Source: Nitrospira bacterium HGW-Nitrospira-1 (GTDB lineage: Bacteria; Nitrospirota; Thermodesulfovibrionia; Thermodesulfovibrionales; UBA6898). Taken from it: 7,090 nt of DNA. The stretch's first letter is position 1. Each line of letters begins with the position of its first letter. The notes under the pieces were generated by a model. That model searched no databases. It worked only from the letters and a program-made list of their open reading frames with translations, and was not told where the DNA came from. The stretch lies in NCBI GenBank assembly GCA_002839535.1, contig PGYF01000057.1, positions 1 to 7,090 of the forward strand. The letters run 5' to 3'. Both the position numbers and the translations under genes were made by a program. This document shows, one piece after another, positions 1-5,812 of the stretch.

Positions 1-98
1 AATTAGGAAGCAATTCATTAAAAGGGGCTGATTAGGTAAAATGAAAAGCGGACATTTCTAAATTGGTAAAAAGCGGACATTTCTAAATTGGCGTAACA
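1..98. repeat. IS-end-like repeat, copy 1
   Basis: This 98-base segment recurs at 216-313 with only three differences by eye. Each copy contains two boxes reading GCGGACATTTCTAAATTGG, here at 48-66 and 73-91, a 25-base period, and ends in GGCGTAACA. Read on the minus strand it starts TGTTACGCC followed by the box repeats. Several short repeats inside a terminus that begins with TG is the arrangement expected of transposase-binding sites at insertion-sequence ends (seen for example in the IS21 family). The IS family is not established. The window starts at or inside the repeat, so its true left limit is unknown. Confidence 0.7.
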
Positions 99-100
99 TG

Positions 101-170
101 TTGTCATTGTCCGGCTTGACCGGACAATCCAGGATAGGATATGGATTCCCCGATCAAGTCGTGGAATGAC
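101..170. repeat. REP-like double palindrome
   Basis: Two hairpins lie side by side. The first, 107-127, is a perfect 8-bp stem (TTGTCCGG / CCGGACAA) around the loop CTTGA. The second, 145-167, pairs ATTCC with GGAAT and CGA with TCG around TCAAG, with one C-T mismatch. The outer sequences GTCATT and GGAATGAC are typical of the dispersed 'GTCATTCC...GGAATGAC' palindromic repeats found in many bacterial chromosomes. It is non-coding. It lies between the two IS-end-like repeats. Confidence 0.6.
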
Positions 171-212
171 GGAGGGGGGTCGTGGAATGACGGAGGGGGG
201 TCGGGCAATGAC
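159..212. repeat. 21-bp tandem repeat, about 2.6 units
   Basis: Unit 159-179 (starting TCGTGGAATGACGG and ending in a G run) is repeated exactly at 180-200, followed by a partial, altered unit TCGGGCAATGAC at 201-212. The unit is the right arm of the preceding palindrome plus a G-rich spacer, so it probably arose by slippage or duplication of that repeat's end. Confidence 0.75.
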
Positions 213-215
213 ACA

Positions 216-313
216 AATTAGGAAGCAACTCCTTAAAAGGGGCTGATTAGGTAAAATGAAAACCGGACATTTCTAAATTGGTAAAAAGCGGACATTTCTA
301 AATTGGCGTAACA
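216..313. repeat. IS-end-like repeat, copy 2
   Basis: Second copy of the 1-98 repeat in the same orientation, offset by 215 bases. The boxes are at 263-281 (first base changed, CCGGACATT...) and 288-306, and it again ends in GGCGTAACA. After this point the two copies diverge, which marks a sharp right boundary as expected for the outer tip of an element. No inverted partner is visible in the window, so neither copy belongs to a complete element here. Confidence 0.7.
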
Positions 314-391
314 AATGACAAGATCCAACTTGACTGCAAACGAATACTAAACGTATGATTTTAACGTCCAGCTTCGCTATGTGTTAACAGG

Positions 392-435
392 GGGTTCGGC
401 TTGACCGGATTGAGGGTTCGGTTTGAGCGGAATAG
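392..435. repeat. Two 22-bp degenerate tandem units
   Basis: 392-413 and 414-435 share GGGTTCGG(C/T)TTGA(C/G)CGGA, with a few substitutions. The core GGCTTGACCGGA is also found at 113-124 in the first REP-like hairpin, so these units seem to be derivatives of the same dispersed repeat. They abut the end of the transposase fragment. Apart from these units, 314-437 contains nothing I can identify. Confidence 0.5.
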
Positions 436-437
436 GC

Positions 438-725
438 AATATACCCATGCCGCGCACCGTATCTTTCCTCTATCATGTGGACATAGCCATAATCCGCTGC
501 TTTTCTTCTTGTTCATCCAAATTCAGAACCATTGTCGCTCTGAAATTTTAATTCAGCCGGCTCTATGCCGTGCCTCTGCGCATATCTCACTATGTGCAAT
601 CTCGCCTCAGCCTTGTCTGTTTTGCCTTTTCCCAGTTCATGATGAGGAACTGGCAGCTTTAGGGTTCTCTCTACCATGGTGTAAAAGTGCAGTGCATATT
701 TATAACGATGCAGAGTATAAGATGC
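438..725 (-). pseudogene. DDE transposase (rve integrase core) fragment with an internal stop
   Basis: Read on the minus strand, the frame open after a stop codon (TAA, 726-728) gives a stretch containing MVERTLKLPVPHHELGKGK, then RLHIVRYAQRHG, then KFQSDNGSEFG. The SDNGSEFG string is the hallmark of the second catalytic Asp in rve-type DDE transposases and integrases (IS3/IS481-like). An in-frame TGA at 513-515 follows, and beyond it the same frame continues plausibly (TRRKAADYGYVHMIEERYG) to about 438. The family usually has a second Gly after EFG, so a single GGA-to-TGA change would explain the stop. The N-terminal HTH region, the first catalytic Asp and the distal Glu region are absent, so this is a truncated, inactive relic. 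The exact family and both boundaries are uncertain. The plus-strand frame across the same DNA has no recognisable protein. Confidence 0.75.
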
Positions 726-758
726 TTAGGTTACGGATTAATCCGATTAATTAACATA

Positions 759-787
759 TTGACTTTTGCTTTTCTCGTATTTAAAAT
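759..787 (+). promoter_or_regulatory. Sigma-70-like promoter of the ATPase gene
   Basis: TTGACT (759-764) and TAAAAT (782-787) are separated by exactly 17 bases, each with one mismatch to the consensus. Transcription would be expected about 7 bases downstream of the -10 box, at or within a base or two of the A of the ATG at 794. No Shine-Dalgarno sequence precedes that ATG, so the transcript may be leaderless. The region is AT-rich, so a chance match remains possible. Confidence 0.55.
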
Positions 788-793
788 AATACT

Positions 794-2035
794 ATGCCAA
801 TAAAAAGATATATGTTTAGTGAGTTGGCAGCACATCTGCCTAAAAAAGAAATGTCCCTGATTATAGGGCCCCGCCAGGCAGGAAAGACCACCTTGATGCT
901 TCAACTCCAGGAGTATCTTAAAAAGACGGACGAAAAAACACTTTTTCTGAGCCTTGATTTTGAAAGAGATATGCCGAATTTCACAACGCAGGCCGCCCTT
1001 CTGGACAGGATAAAGTTGGAATTTGGCAAGAAAAAGGGGTATGTGTTTATTGATGAGATTCAGAGAAAAGAGAATGCAGGGATATTTCTTAAAGGACTTT
1101 ACGACATGCAGACGCCGTACAAGTTCATCATCTCCGGCTCTGGCAGCGTTGAATTAAAGGAAAAAGTTCATGAATCACTTGCCGGCAGAAAAAGGATGTT
1201 TGAACTTCAAACAGTCTCACTGAAGGAGTTCATCAATTATAAGACAGAATATAAATATGAGGACAGGCTCAACAAATACTTTCAGATTAATAAAACCGAG
1301 AGCCTGAGCCTCCTCATCGAATATCTAAACTTCGGAGGATATCCAAGGGTAATCCTTGAAGATACCCGCGCCGAGAAGTTGAAAATCATAGATGAGATTT
1401 ATAGAAGTTATATAGAAAAAGATATAGTATATCTTTTGAAAGTGGAACGGCTTGACGCCTTTGGAAATATGATAAGGATTCTGGCGGGCCAGATAGGCAG
1501 CATGATAAATCTTAATGAGCTTTCCTCCACGCTCGGCATTTCTGTGCAGACTATCAAGAATTATCTTGCCTATGCGGAAAAGACCTTTATAGTTAAAAAG
1601 CTTACCCCCTATTTTAGAAACATCAGAAAAGAGATCAGCAAATCCCCTGTGCTTTATTTCAATGATTTAGGGCTGAGAAATTTTAGTGTTGGTCAATTCG
1701 GCAGGCATGCGATGTTTTCTGAGATGGGGTTTCTCTTTCAAAACCTCATATACAGACTGTTGCATGAAAAGATAAAAGATGACGGTAGTACGCTCCATTT
1801 CTGGAGGACAAAGGACAGGGCAGAGGTTGATTTTGTTATTAACAGAGGAGATGAAGTCATCCCTGTTGAGGTAAAGTGCAAAGAACTGAAAGACAAAACC
1901 ATAGCCCGCTCCCTTAGAGGCTTTATTGCCAAATACAATCCCAGAGAGGCATGGGTTGTGAATGTAACCCTTAAAGATGAGGAGATGCTAGAGAAGACAA
2001 AAATAAGATTTATTCCTTTTTTTGAGTTGATATGA
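794..2035 (+). CDS. COG1373-type ATPase (AAA_14 + DUF4143)
   Basis: This 413-residue protein has the full layout of the COG1373 'predicted ATPase' family. The N-terminal P-loop domain has a Walker A GPRQAGKTT at 25-33, a Walker B YVFIDE at 83-88, a sensor-like IISGSGS at 112-118 and a putative arginine-finger region SLAGR at 128-132. A helix-turn-helix-like segment (about 239-258, LNELSSTLGISVQTIKNYL) follows. The C-terminal DUF4143 part includes YFNDLGLRN near 288-296 and a PD-(D/E)XK-like core with AEVDFV at 343-348 and VEVK at 358-361, in which D346, E359 and K361 are candidate nuclease-fold residues. Length is normal for the family. No cellular role is firmly known; members are often accessory and present in multiple copies. 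The gene is visibly more AT-rich than asd/mtaD and sits next to transposon remnants, suggesting acquisition. No partner gene is adjacent. The start at 794 lacks a ribosome-binding site; ATG at 812 is an alternative but has none either. Confidence 0.9.
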   Translation: MPIKRYMFSELAAHLPKKEMSLIIGPRQAGKTTLMLQLQEYLKKTDEKTLFLSLDFERDMPNFTTQAALLDRIKLEFGKKKGYVFIDEIQRKENAGIFLKGLYDMQTPYKFIISGSGSVELKEKVHESLAGRKRMFELQTVSLKEFINYKTEYKYEDRLNKYFQINKTESLSLLIEYLNFGGYPRVILEDTRAEKLKIIDEIYRSYIEKDIVYLLKVERLDAFGNMIRILAGQIGSMINLNELSSTLGISVQTIKNYLAYAEKTFIVKKLTPYFRNIRKEISKSPVLYFNDLGLRNFSVGQFGRHAMFSEMGFLFQNLIYRLLHEKIKDDGSTLHFWRTKDRAEVDFVINRGDEVIPVEVKCKELKDKTIARSLRGFIAKYNPREAWVVNVTLKDEEMLEKTKIRFIPFFELI

Positions 2036-2073
2036 AAAAGTTCAGGTCAACACTTGTAAAAAAAAAATTTGGG
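2036..2073. other. Short convergent intergenic spacer with an A/T tract
   Basis: Only 38 bases separate the ends of the plus-strand ATPase gene and the minus-strand deaminase gene. They contain a run of ten A (2058-2067), which reads as ten T just after the deaminase stop on the minus strand. I could not find a convincing GC-rich stem in front of it, so a classical intrinsic terminator is not supported, although the T tract may help to end transcription. Confidence 0.4.
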
Positions 2074-3405
2074 CTAACCGGTTTTGGCGGAAGATATCTT
2101 CTGTCCCCACCACTGAGCCTTATGAAGAATCTCTGACTCGTCGGCAGAGGTTAATTGCCCTTTGTCTAAGACAACTCTCCCGTTGACAAGCACTGTCTCG
2201 ATATCAGATGGGTTCATTGAATAGACAATGTGTGAGTAAATGTCATACAAGGGAACAAGATGAGGCTTTTTCAGGTCAGCCACAACAATGTCTGCTGCCT
2301 TGCCTTCTTCAAGACTGCCGGTAATGTTTCCAAGACCGAGCGCCTCTGCTCCCCATCGGGTCGCCATGAGCATCACCTGTTTGGCGTCAAGGGCAGTGGG
2401 GTCGCCTGATACTGCCTTATGCACCTTTGCTGCTGTGGACATCTCGCTGAGGATATTCAGATCATTATTGCTCGCTGCGCTGTCAGTGCCAAAGGTCACC
2501 TTCACGCCTGCCTTCAGCATCTTTGTAACCGGGGCTATCCCTGAGGCGAGCTTCAGGTTGCTCTCGATGCAGTGAGCAACCCCGACTTTTCTTGCAGCGA
2601 GGATTTCAATCTCTTCATCAGTCGGCCAGACACAATGGGCGGCAAGCACTCTTTTATCGAGAAAACCGATACTGTCAAGCATGGCAATCGGAGTCTTGCC
2701 GTACCTGCTTTTTATCTCTTCGACCTCCCACCGGGTCTCGGAGAGATGCACATGGAGCGGCGCATTATATTGCTCTGCAATCTTTTTGGCCCTCAGCATA
2801 TTGTCAGGGCTGCAGGTATAGGGCGCATGCGGCGCAATGCCCGGCACAATAAGTTCATCGCCTGCCCAGGCCTTGATGAAATTTTCCGCGTTCGCAAAAT
2901 ATTCTTCTGTCGTGCCCGCTGATTTGGACGGAAAATCCAGGATGCCTACGCCAACAACAGCCCTCATGCCCGCTTTCTTTGTTGAACCGGCAATAGCATC
3001 GCCAAAGAAGTACATATCATTATAGACAGTGACGCCTGCCTTCAGCATCTCAACACAGGCAAGTTCCACTGCATCGCCGACAAATTCAGGGCTGAGCCAT
3101 TTTCCCTCTGCAGGCCAGATGTACTCTTCGAGCCAGACCTTCAGCGGCAGGTCGTCTGCAAGGCCGCGGAAGTAGACCATTGCAGCATGGGTGTGGGTGT
3201 TTACCAGACCAGGGAAGGCGACCTTTCCTGATCCGCCGATAATCGTATCGGATGTATATTTTGCAGCAACTTCCTCATCAGCGCCGACAAAAGCTATCTT
3301 TTTGTCCTTGACAGCAATAGCGCCGTTTTTTATTAGCGTAAAATCCCTGTCCATTTTCAGGACATAATCAGCCCTTACGATTATATCGGCCTTTGCCGGC
3401 AGCAT
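2074..3405 (-). CDS. mtaD: MTA/SAH-type deaminase (amidohydrolase superfamily)
   Basis: The 443-residue protein is a complete TRZ/ATZ-type amidohydrolase, probably a cytosolic zinc enzyme. It is expected to deaminate 5'-methylthioadenosine and/or S-adenosylhomocysteine to the inosine derivatives, clearing by-products of SAM use. Metal and catalytic motifs are in place: NTHTH (H71, H73), HAPYTCS (H193), HVHLSET (H220, E223), AAHCV (H257) and GTDSA (D308); E100 in WPAE matches the conserved substrate-binding Glu by spacing. The string SNLKLASGIAPV (283-294) is typical of the subfamily. I chose ATG at 3403-3405 because it lies 4 bases after the asd stop and begins right before the usual N-terminal beta strand. 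An upstream ATG at 3457-3459 would add 18 unrelated residues and overlap asd. No strong ribosome-binding site precedes it, so translation is probably coupled to asd. Substrate choice (MTA, SAH or 5'-deoxyadenosine) cannot be read from sequence. Confidence 0.9.
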   Translation of the reverse strand: MLPAKADIIVRADYVLKMDRDFTLIKNGAIAVKDKKIAFVGADEEVAAKYTSDTIIGGSGKVAFPGLVNTHTHAAMVYFRGLADDLPLKVWLEEYIWPAEGKWLSPEFVGDAVELACVEMLKAGVTVYNDMYFFGDAIAGSTKKAGMRAVVGVGILDFPSKSAGTTEEYFANAENFIKAWAGDELIVPGIAPHAPYTCSPDNMLRAKKIAEQYNAPLHVHLSETRWEVEEIKSRYGKTPIAMLDSIGFLDKRVLAAHCVWPTDEEIEILAARKVGVAHCIESNLKLASGIAPVTKMLKAGVKVTFGTDSAASNNDLNILSEMSTAAKVHKAVSGDPTALDAKQVMLMATRWGAEALGLGNITGSLEEGKAADIVVADLKKPHLVPLYDIYSHIVYSMNPSDIETVLVNGRVVLDKGQLTSADESEILHKAQWWGQKISSAKTG

Positions 3406-3409
3406 TTTG

Positions 3410-4522
3410 TTATTTTTCAACCACAATGCGGAGCATGCGCCTGAGCGGCTCTGCCGCACCCCACAGAAGCTGGTCGCCGCAGGTAAATGCGTTCAGGAAC
3501 ATTGGTCCCATATTCATCTTGCGCAGGCGGCCGATCGGCACGGTGAGGGTCCCGGTCACTGCTACAGGGGTGAGTTCGCGTATTGTTATGTCACGCTGGT
3601 TGGGGACCACTTTTACCCAGGAATTGTGACCGGCGATTATGCCATGGATTTCATCCAGCGGAACATCCTTCGTCATTTTAATCGTGAGCGCCTGACTGTG
3701 GCAGCGCATGGCGCCGACACGCACGCAGGTGCCGTCGATGGGGATAGGGTTTCCTTGGCGGCCAAGTATCTTGTTTGTCTCTGCCTGGCCCTTCCACTCC
3801 TCCCTGCTCTGGCCGTTTTCCAGTTGCTTGTCAATCCATGGGATTACCGAGCCGGCCAGCGGCACGCCGAAGAATTCTTTGGGGTAGGCCTCTGAGCGGA
3901 TGTGCTCGGCAACTGTGCGGTCAATTTCAAGTATGGCGCTTGACGGATTCTCCAGTAAATCCTTTGCAGCATTATGGACAGAACCCATCTGTCTGAGCAG
4001 CTCGCGCATATTGTTGGCGCCTGCGCCGGAGGCAGCCTGGTACGTCATGGCGCTCATCCATTCCACCAGCCCGCGCTCGTACAAGCCGCCCAGCGCAATA
4101 AGCATAAGGGACACAGTGCAGTTTCCGCCGATGTAGTTTTTGATTCCCATGGACATGCCGTCCCTGATTACGTTTATGTTGACAGGATCAAGGATAATAA
4201 TGGCGTCCTTTTCCATGCGCAGGGTGGAGGCGGCGTCAATCCAGTATCCCTGCCATCCGGCAGCGCGCAGTTCAGGATAAACCTCGCTGGTATAATCGCC
4301 TCCCTGGCAGGAGACAATGGCATCCATAGACTTCAGTTTGTCGACATCCCTGGCGTCCTTGAGAGCAGGAACATCTTTGCCAATGTCCGGCGCCCTGCCT
4401 CCTGCATTCGAGGTGGTGAAAAACACCGGCTCTATGAGATTAAAATCCCTTTCTTCACGCATACGGCCCATAAGCACCGAGCCAACCATGCCGCGCCAGC
4501 CTATAAACCCAACTCGCATCAT
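3410..4522 (-). CDS. asd: Aspartate-semialdehyde dehydrogenase
   Basis: This 370-residue enzyme reduces aspartyl phosphate with NADPH to aspartate semialdehyde, the branch-point precursor of diaminopimelate/lysine, threonine and methionine, in the cytosol. It shows the dinucleotide-binding GFIGWRGMVG (5-14), the catalytic Cys in GGNCTVSLM (C135), YQAASG (161-166, with Q162), SREEWKGQAETNKI (239-252, substrate-binding Glu) and RVGAMRCHSQ (268-277, with R268 and H275). Length and long identical blocks place it with the E. coli-type class (about 367 residues) and not the shorter class of many other bacteria. The first of two consecutive ATG codons has the sequence AAGGAG 7 bases upstream. It is the first gene of an operon with the MTA/SAH deaminase, which begins 4 bases after its stop. 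A promoter is seen at 4576-4604. No lysine riboswitch is apparent in the short leader. All key residues are present, so it should be active. Confidence 0.97.
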   Translation of the reverse strand: MMRVGFIGWRGMVGSVLMGRMREERDFNLIEPVFFTTSNAGGRAPDIGKDVPALKDARDVDKLKSMDAIVSCQGGDYTSEVYPELRAAGWQGYWIDAASTLRMEKDAIIILDPVNINVIRDGMSMGIKNYIGGNCTVSLMLIALGGLYERGLVEWMSAMTYQAASGAGANNMRELLRQMGSVHNAAKDLLENPSSAILEIDRTVAEHIRSEAYPKEFFGVPLAGSVIPWIDKQLENGQSREEWKGQAETNKILGRQGNPIPIDGTCVRVGAMRCHSQALTIKMTKDVPLDEIHGIIAGHNSWVKVVPNQRDITIRELTPVAVTGTLTVPIGRLRKMNMGPMFLNAFTCGDQLLWGAAEPLRRMLRIVVEK

Positions 4523-4529
4523 GTCCTTT

Positions 4530-4535
4530 CTCCTT
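4530..4535 (-). promoter_or_regulatory. Ribosome-binding site of asd
   Basis: AAGGAG on the minus strand lies 7 bases before the ATG at 4522-4520 and 10 bases before the second ATG (4519-4517). This favours the first codon, but both are possible. A second purine run, AAAGGAC, directly abuts the first ATG and is too close to act as the site. Confidence 0.8.
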
Positions 4536-4575
4536 TTTTATTAGTGTAATGTTTTTTAGCGTCCGGAAGATTTTT

Positions 4576-4604
4576 ATTATACTTGTTTTGCAGGAATGTG
4601 TCCA
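4576..4604 (-). promoter_or_regulatory. Sigma-70-like promoter of the asd-mtaD operon
   Basis: On the minus strand, TGGACA (4604-4599) is separated by 17 bases from a perfect TATAAT (4581-4576). The predicted start point is near 4569, giving a leader of about 47 bases before asd. This leader is too short to hold a lysine or other large riboswitch, and I see no attenuator stem in it. It is the only strong promoter candidate upstream of the operon. Confidence 0.7.
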
Positions 4605-4939
4605 AAATCAGAATAAGGCGTGGTATAATATTCAAACAGGTTTTTACCATAGTTTATGGAATGAGCCTGGAACGGCAGAAAAATGGTGTCCGGAGCAAAA
4701 GTCAGGCCTGCCGACTGCCGAAGCCGGAATAACTTATTGGAGAAGATTTTTGGAAAAGAAAACGTGTCTTGATTGTTTCAGTCTTATCCGAACACAAAAA
4801 AATAAAGTGAAGTGCATATCTCCCGTTGGCAAGCTAAAGAAAGAGCTGCCGTTAAATACACTTCCCAGGTCATTTGAAGTTCTTGCTGAAAACTGTCCGG
4901 GGTTTAATAGCGAAGATTAGGTTTTTTGTCTTTTCAGTT
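4605..4939. other. Intergenic region with no convincing gene
   Basis: An open plus-strand frame (4549-4920, 123 codons) crosses this stretch, but it starts inside the asd leader, lacks a ribosome-binding site and resembles no family I know. Its distal part encodes a CLDC pair followed by KC and ends in a hydrophilic tail, which might be the remnant of a small Cys-rich protein; an overlapping frame from ATG 4683 (29 codons) could be its shifted front end. An extended -10 element (TGGTATAAT, 4621-4629, plus strand) with a poor -35 could start a transcript here. I cannot call a gene or an RNA with confidence. Confidence 0.35.
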
Positions 4940-5518
4940 TCACCCGGCGGCCTTCCTTTTTTTGCCGTATGTAGTTTCGAGAAAGTCATATTTATATTTG
5001 AACTCGACTATGGATTTCAAAAGCACCGCATATAACGGATTCAGTCTCATATAGGGCTTAAGCGTAACAGCCATCCTCTCAAGATGAACTCCGCATGCCC
5101 GGACAAAACCTGAAGCCTTGTCCTCAGGCGTTTTTCCGTGGGTATAAAATATCTCCAGGAATATATCCGAGATCACACAGTACTCATTCAAAATTGTCTG
5201 GGAAACAGCCTCGTTCTGTGTTATTGTCTTTTTCCTCAGTCTCCGCAAGAATTCGATAAGCTCGGACTGCATGTTTCTCATCTGCCTGATTATTGTCTTC
5301 AGGTCCTCATTCGTCTTTTTAAATATGTTTTGATACACAAAGGATTCCGCCAACTTTTTCCAGAGTTTCAGGTGGTCTTTTTTCCACTCTGCCATGTCAC
5401 TCCAGAGAGCTGTCAGGGCAGGGTCAAAATCATCCCTTTTGGCAAACTGAATGTAGACCTCACAAGTCAGTTCGTCAAGGCGCCTCCCCATATTGATTAT
5501 CTCTTTTATCTCTTCCAT
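4940..5518 (-). CDS. Hypothetical all-helical protein, weakly ferritin-like
   Basis: I do not recognise this 192-residue protein by name. It is charged, has no signal peptide or membrane segment, and appears almost entirely alpha-helical. The first 60 residues have the rhythm of a ferritin-like/rubrerythrin helical hairpin (E20 in ELTCEVYIQFAKRDD, then DPALTALWSDMAEWKKDHLKLWKKL), with E112 and H145 in later helices. However, the ExxH iron-binding pattern is missing: position 46 is Lys and 142 is Cys. If it has that fold it may not hold a diiron centre. The tail is basic (GKKRKAAG). I chose ATG at 5516-5518 because AGGAG lies 4 bases upstream; the ATG at 5537-5539 would add 7 residues and has no ribosome-binding site. 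It stands alone, divergent from the diguanylate cyclase gene and 417 bases upstream of asd on the same strand, so co-transcription with asd is unlikely to be tight. Confidence 0.75.
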   Translation of the reverse strand: MEEIKEIINMGRRLDELTCEVYIQFAKRDDFDPALTALWSDMAEWKKDHLKLWKKLAESFVYQNIFKKTNEDLKTIIRQMRNMQSELIEFLRRLRKKTITQNEAVSQTILNEYCVISDIFLEIFYTHGKTPEDKASGFVRACGVHLERMAVTLKPYMRLNPLYAVLLKSIVEFKYKYDFLETTYGKKRKAAG

Positions 5519-5522
5519 GTGA

Positions 5523-5527
5523 CTCCT
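5523..5527 (-). promoter_or_regulatory. Ribosome-binding site deciding the start of the helical protein
   Basis: AGGAG on the minus strand is followed after 4 bases (TCAC) by the ATG at 5518-5516. The spacing is slightly short but usable. The upstream in-frame ATG at 5539 is preceded by an AT-rich stretch without any purine-rich site, so this element favours the shorter product. Confidence 0.6.
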
Positions 5528-5549
5528 GATTTTATTCATAATTATTACG

Positions 5550-5571
5550 CCCTGCGGCCTCTGCCGCGGGG
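5550..5571. repeat. GC-rich hairpin A in the leader of the helical-protein gene
   Basis: CCCTGCGGC (5550-5558) pairs with GCCGCGGGG (5563-5571) around the loop CTCT; as plus-strand RNA this gives 9 pairs including one U-G, while as minus-strand RNA the same position is an A-C mismatch. It is 32 bases upstream of the minus-strand start codon. It shares CCTCTGCCGC with a second hairpin at 5664-5686. It could be a leader structure or a dispersed repeat; no strong T tract follows on either side, so a terminator role is not favoured. Confidence 0.5.
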
Positions 5572-5663
5572 TTCTTCACGAATTTAATAGTAATTGCTTT
5601 TAGAATTTAAGGTTAAGATTACCATATTCCAGCGGAAAACATAAGAATTATTTTTCAACTGTT

Positions 5664-5686
5664 GCGGTAGAGACAACCTCTGCCGC
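5664..5686. repeat. Hairpin B, related to hairpin A
   Basis: GCGGTAGAG (5664-5672) pairs with CTCTGCCGC (5678-5686) around ACAAC, nine pairs with one T-G. The right arm's CCTCTGCCGC (5677-5686) repeats 5558-5567 of hairpin A. Just after it, CTAAATTGG (5687-5695) and GATTAGGTAA (5697-5706) also occur in the IS-end-like repeat at 1-98, which may be coincidence. I see nothing else in 5572-5812. Confidence 0.45.
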
Positions 5687-5812
5687 CTAAATTGGGATTA
5701 GGTAACAATATCTTTGCCGCATACCCAAAATACTCTTTAAAGGTGACGAAATTCAATATTTACTGCCAATTTTTGTCACTGCTGCCGGTAAGTAATCATT
5801 TATTTAGCTTAC

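Noticed and set aside
401..754. 117-codon plus-strand open frame
   Set aside because: It lies antisense to the transposase relic; its Cys/His/Phe-rich product resembles no protein and simply mirrors the coding strand.
3406..3459. Upstream ATG for the deaminase (18 extra residues)
   Set aside because: It overlaps the end of asd by about 50 bases and the added residues are not part of the amidohydrolase fold; the ATG at 3405 gives the usual N terminus.
3407..4549. Several plus-strand open frames of 70-190 codons
   Set aside because: All are antisense to asd, whose minus-strand frame is strongly conserved.
4523..4569. Lysine riboswitch before asd
   Set aside because: The leader predicted from the promoter is only about 47 bases, far shorter than that riboswitch, and no matching stems are seen.
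4906..4939. Intrinsic terminator after the helical-protein gene
   Set aside because: There are short A/T tracts but no GC-rich stem in front of them on the minus strand.
5590..5640. Sigma-70 promoter for the helical-protein gene
   Set aside because: Candidates such as TTAACC-18-TACTAT on the minus strand match only 4 of 6 at each box in AT-rich DNA, too weak to report.
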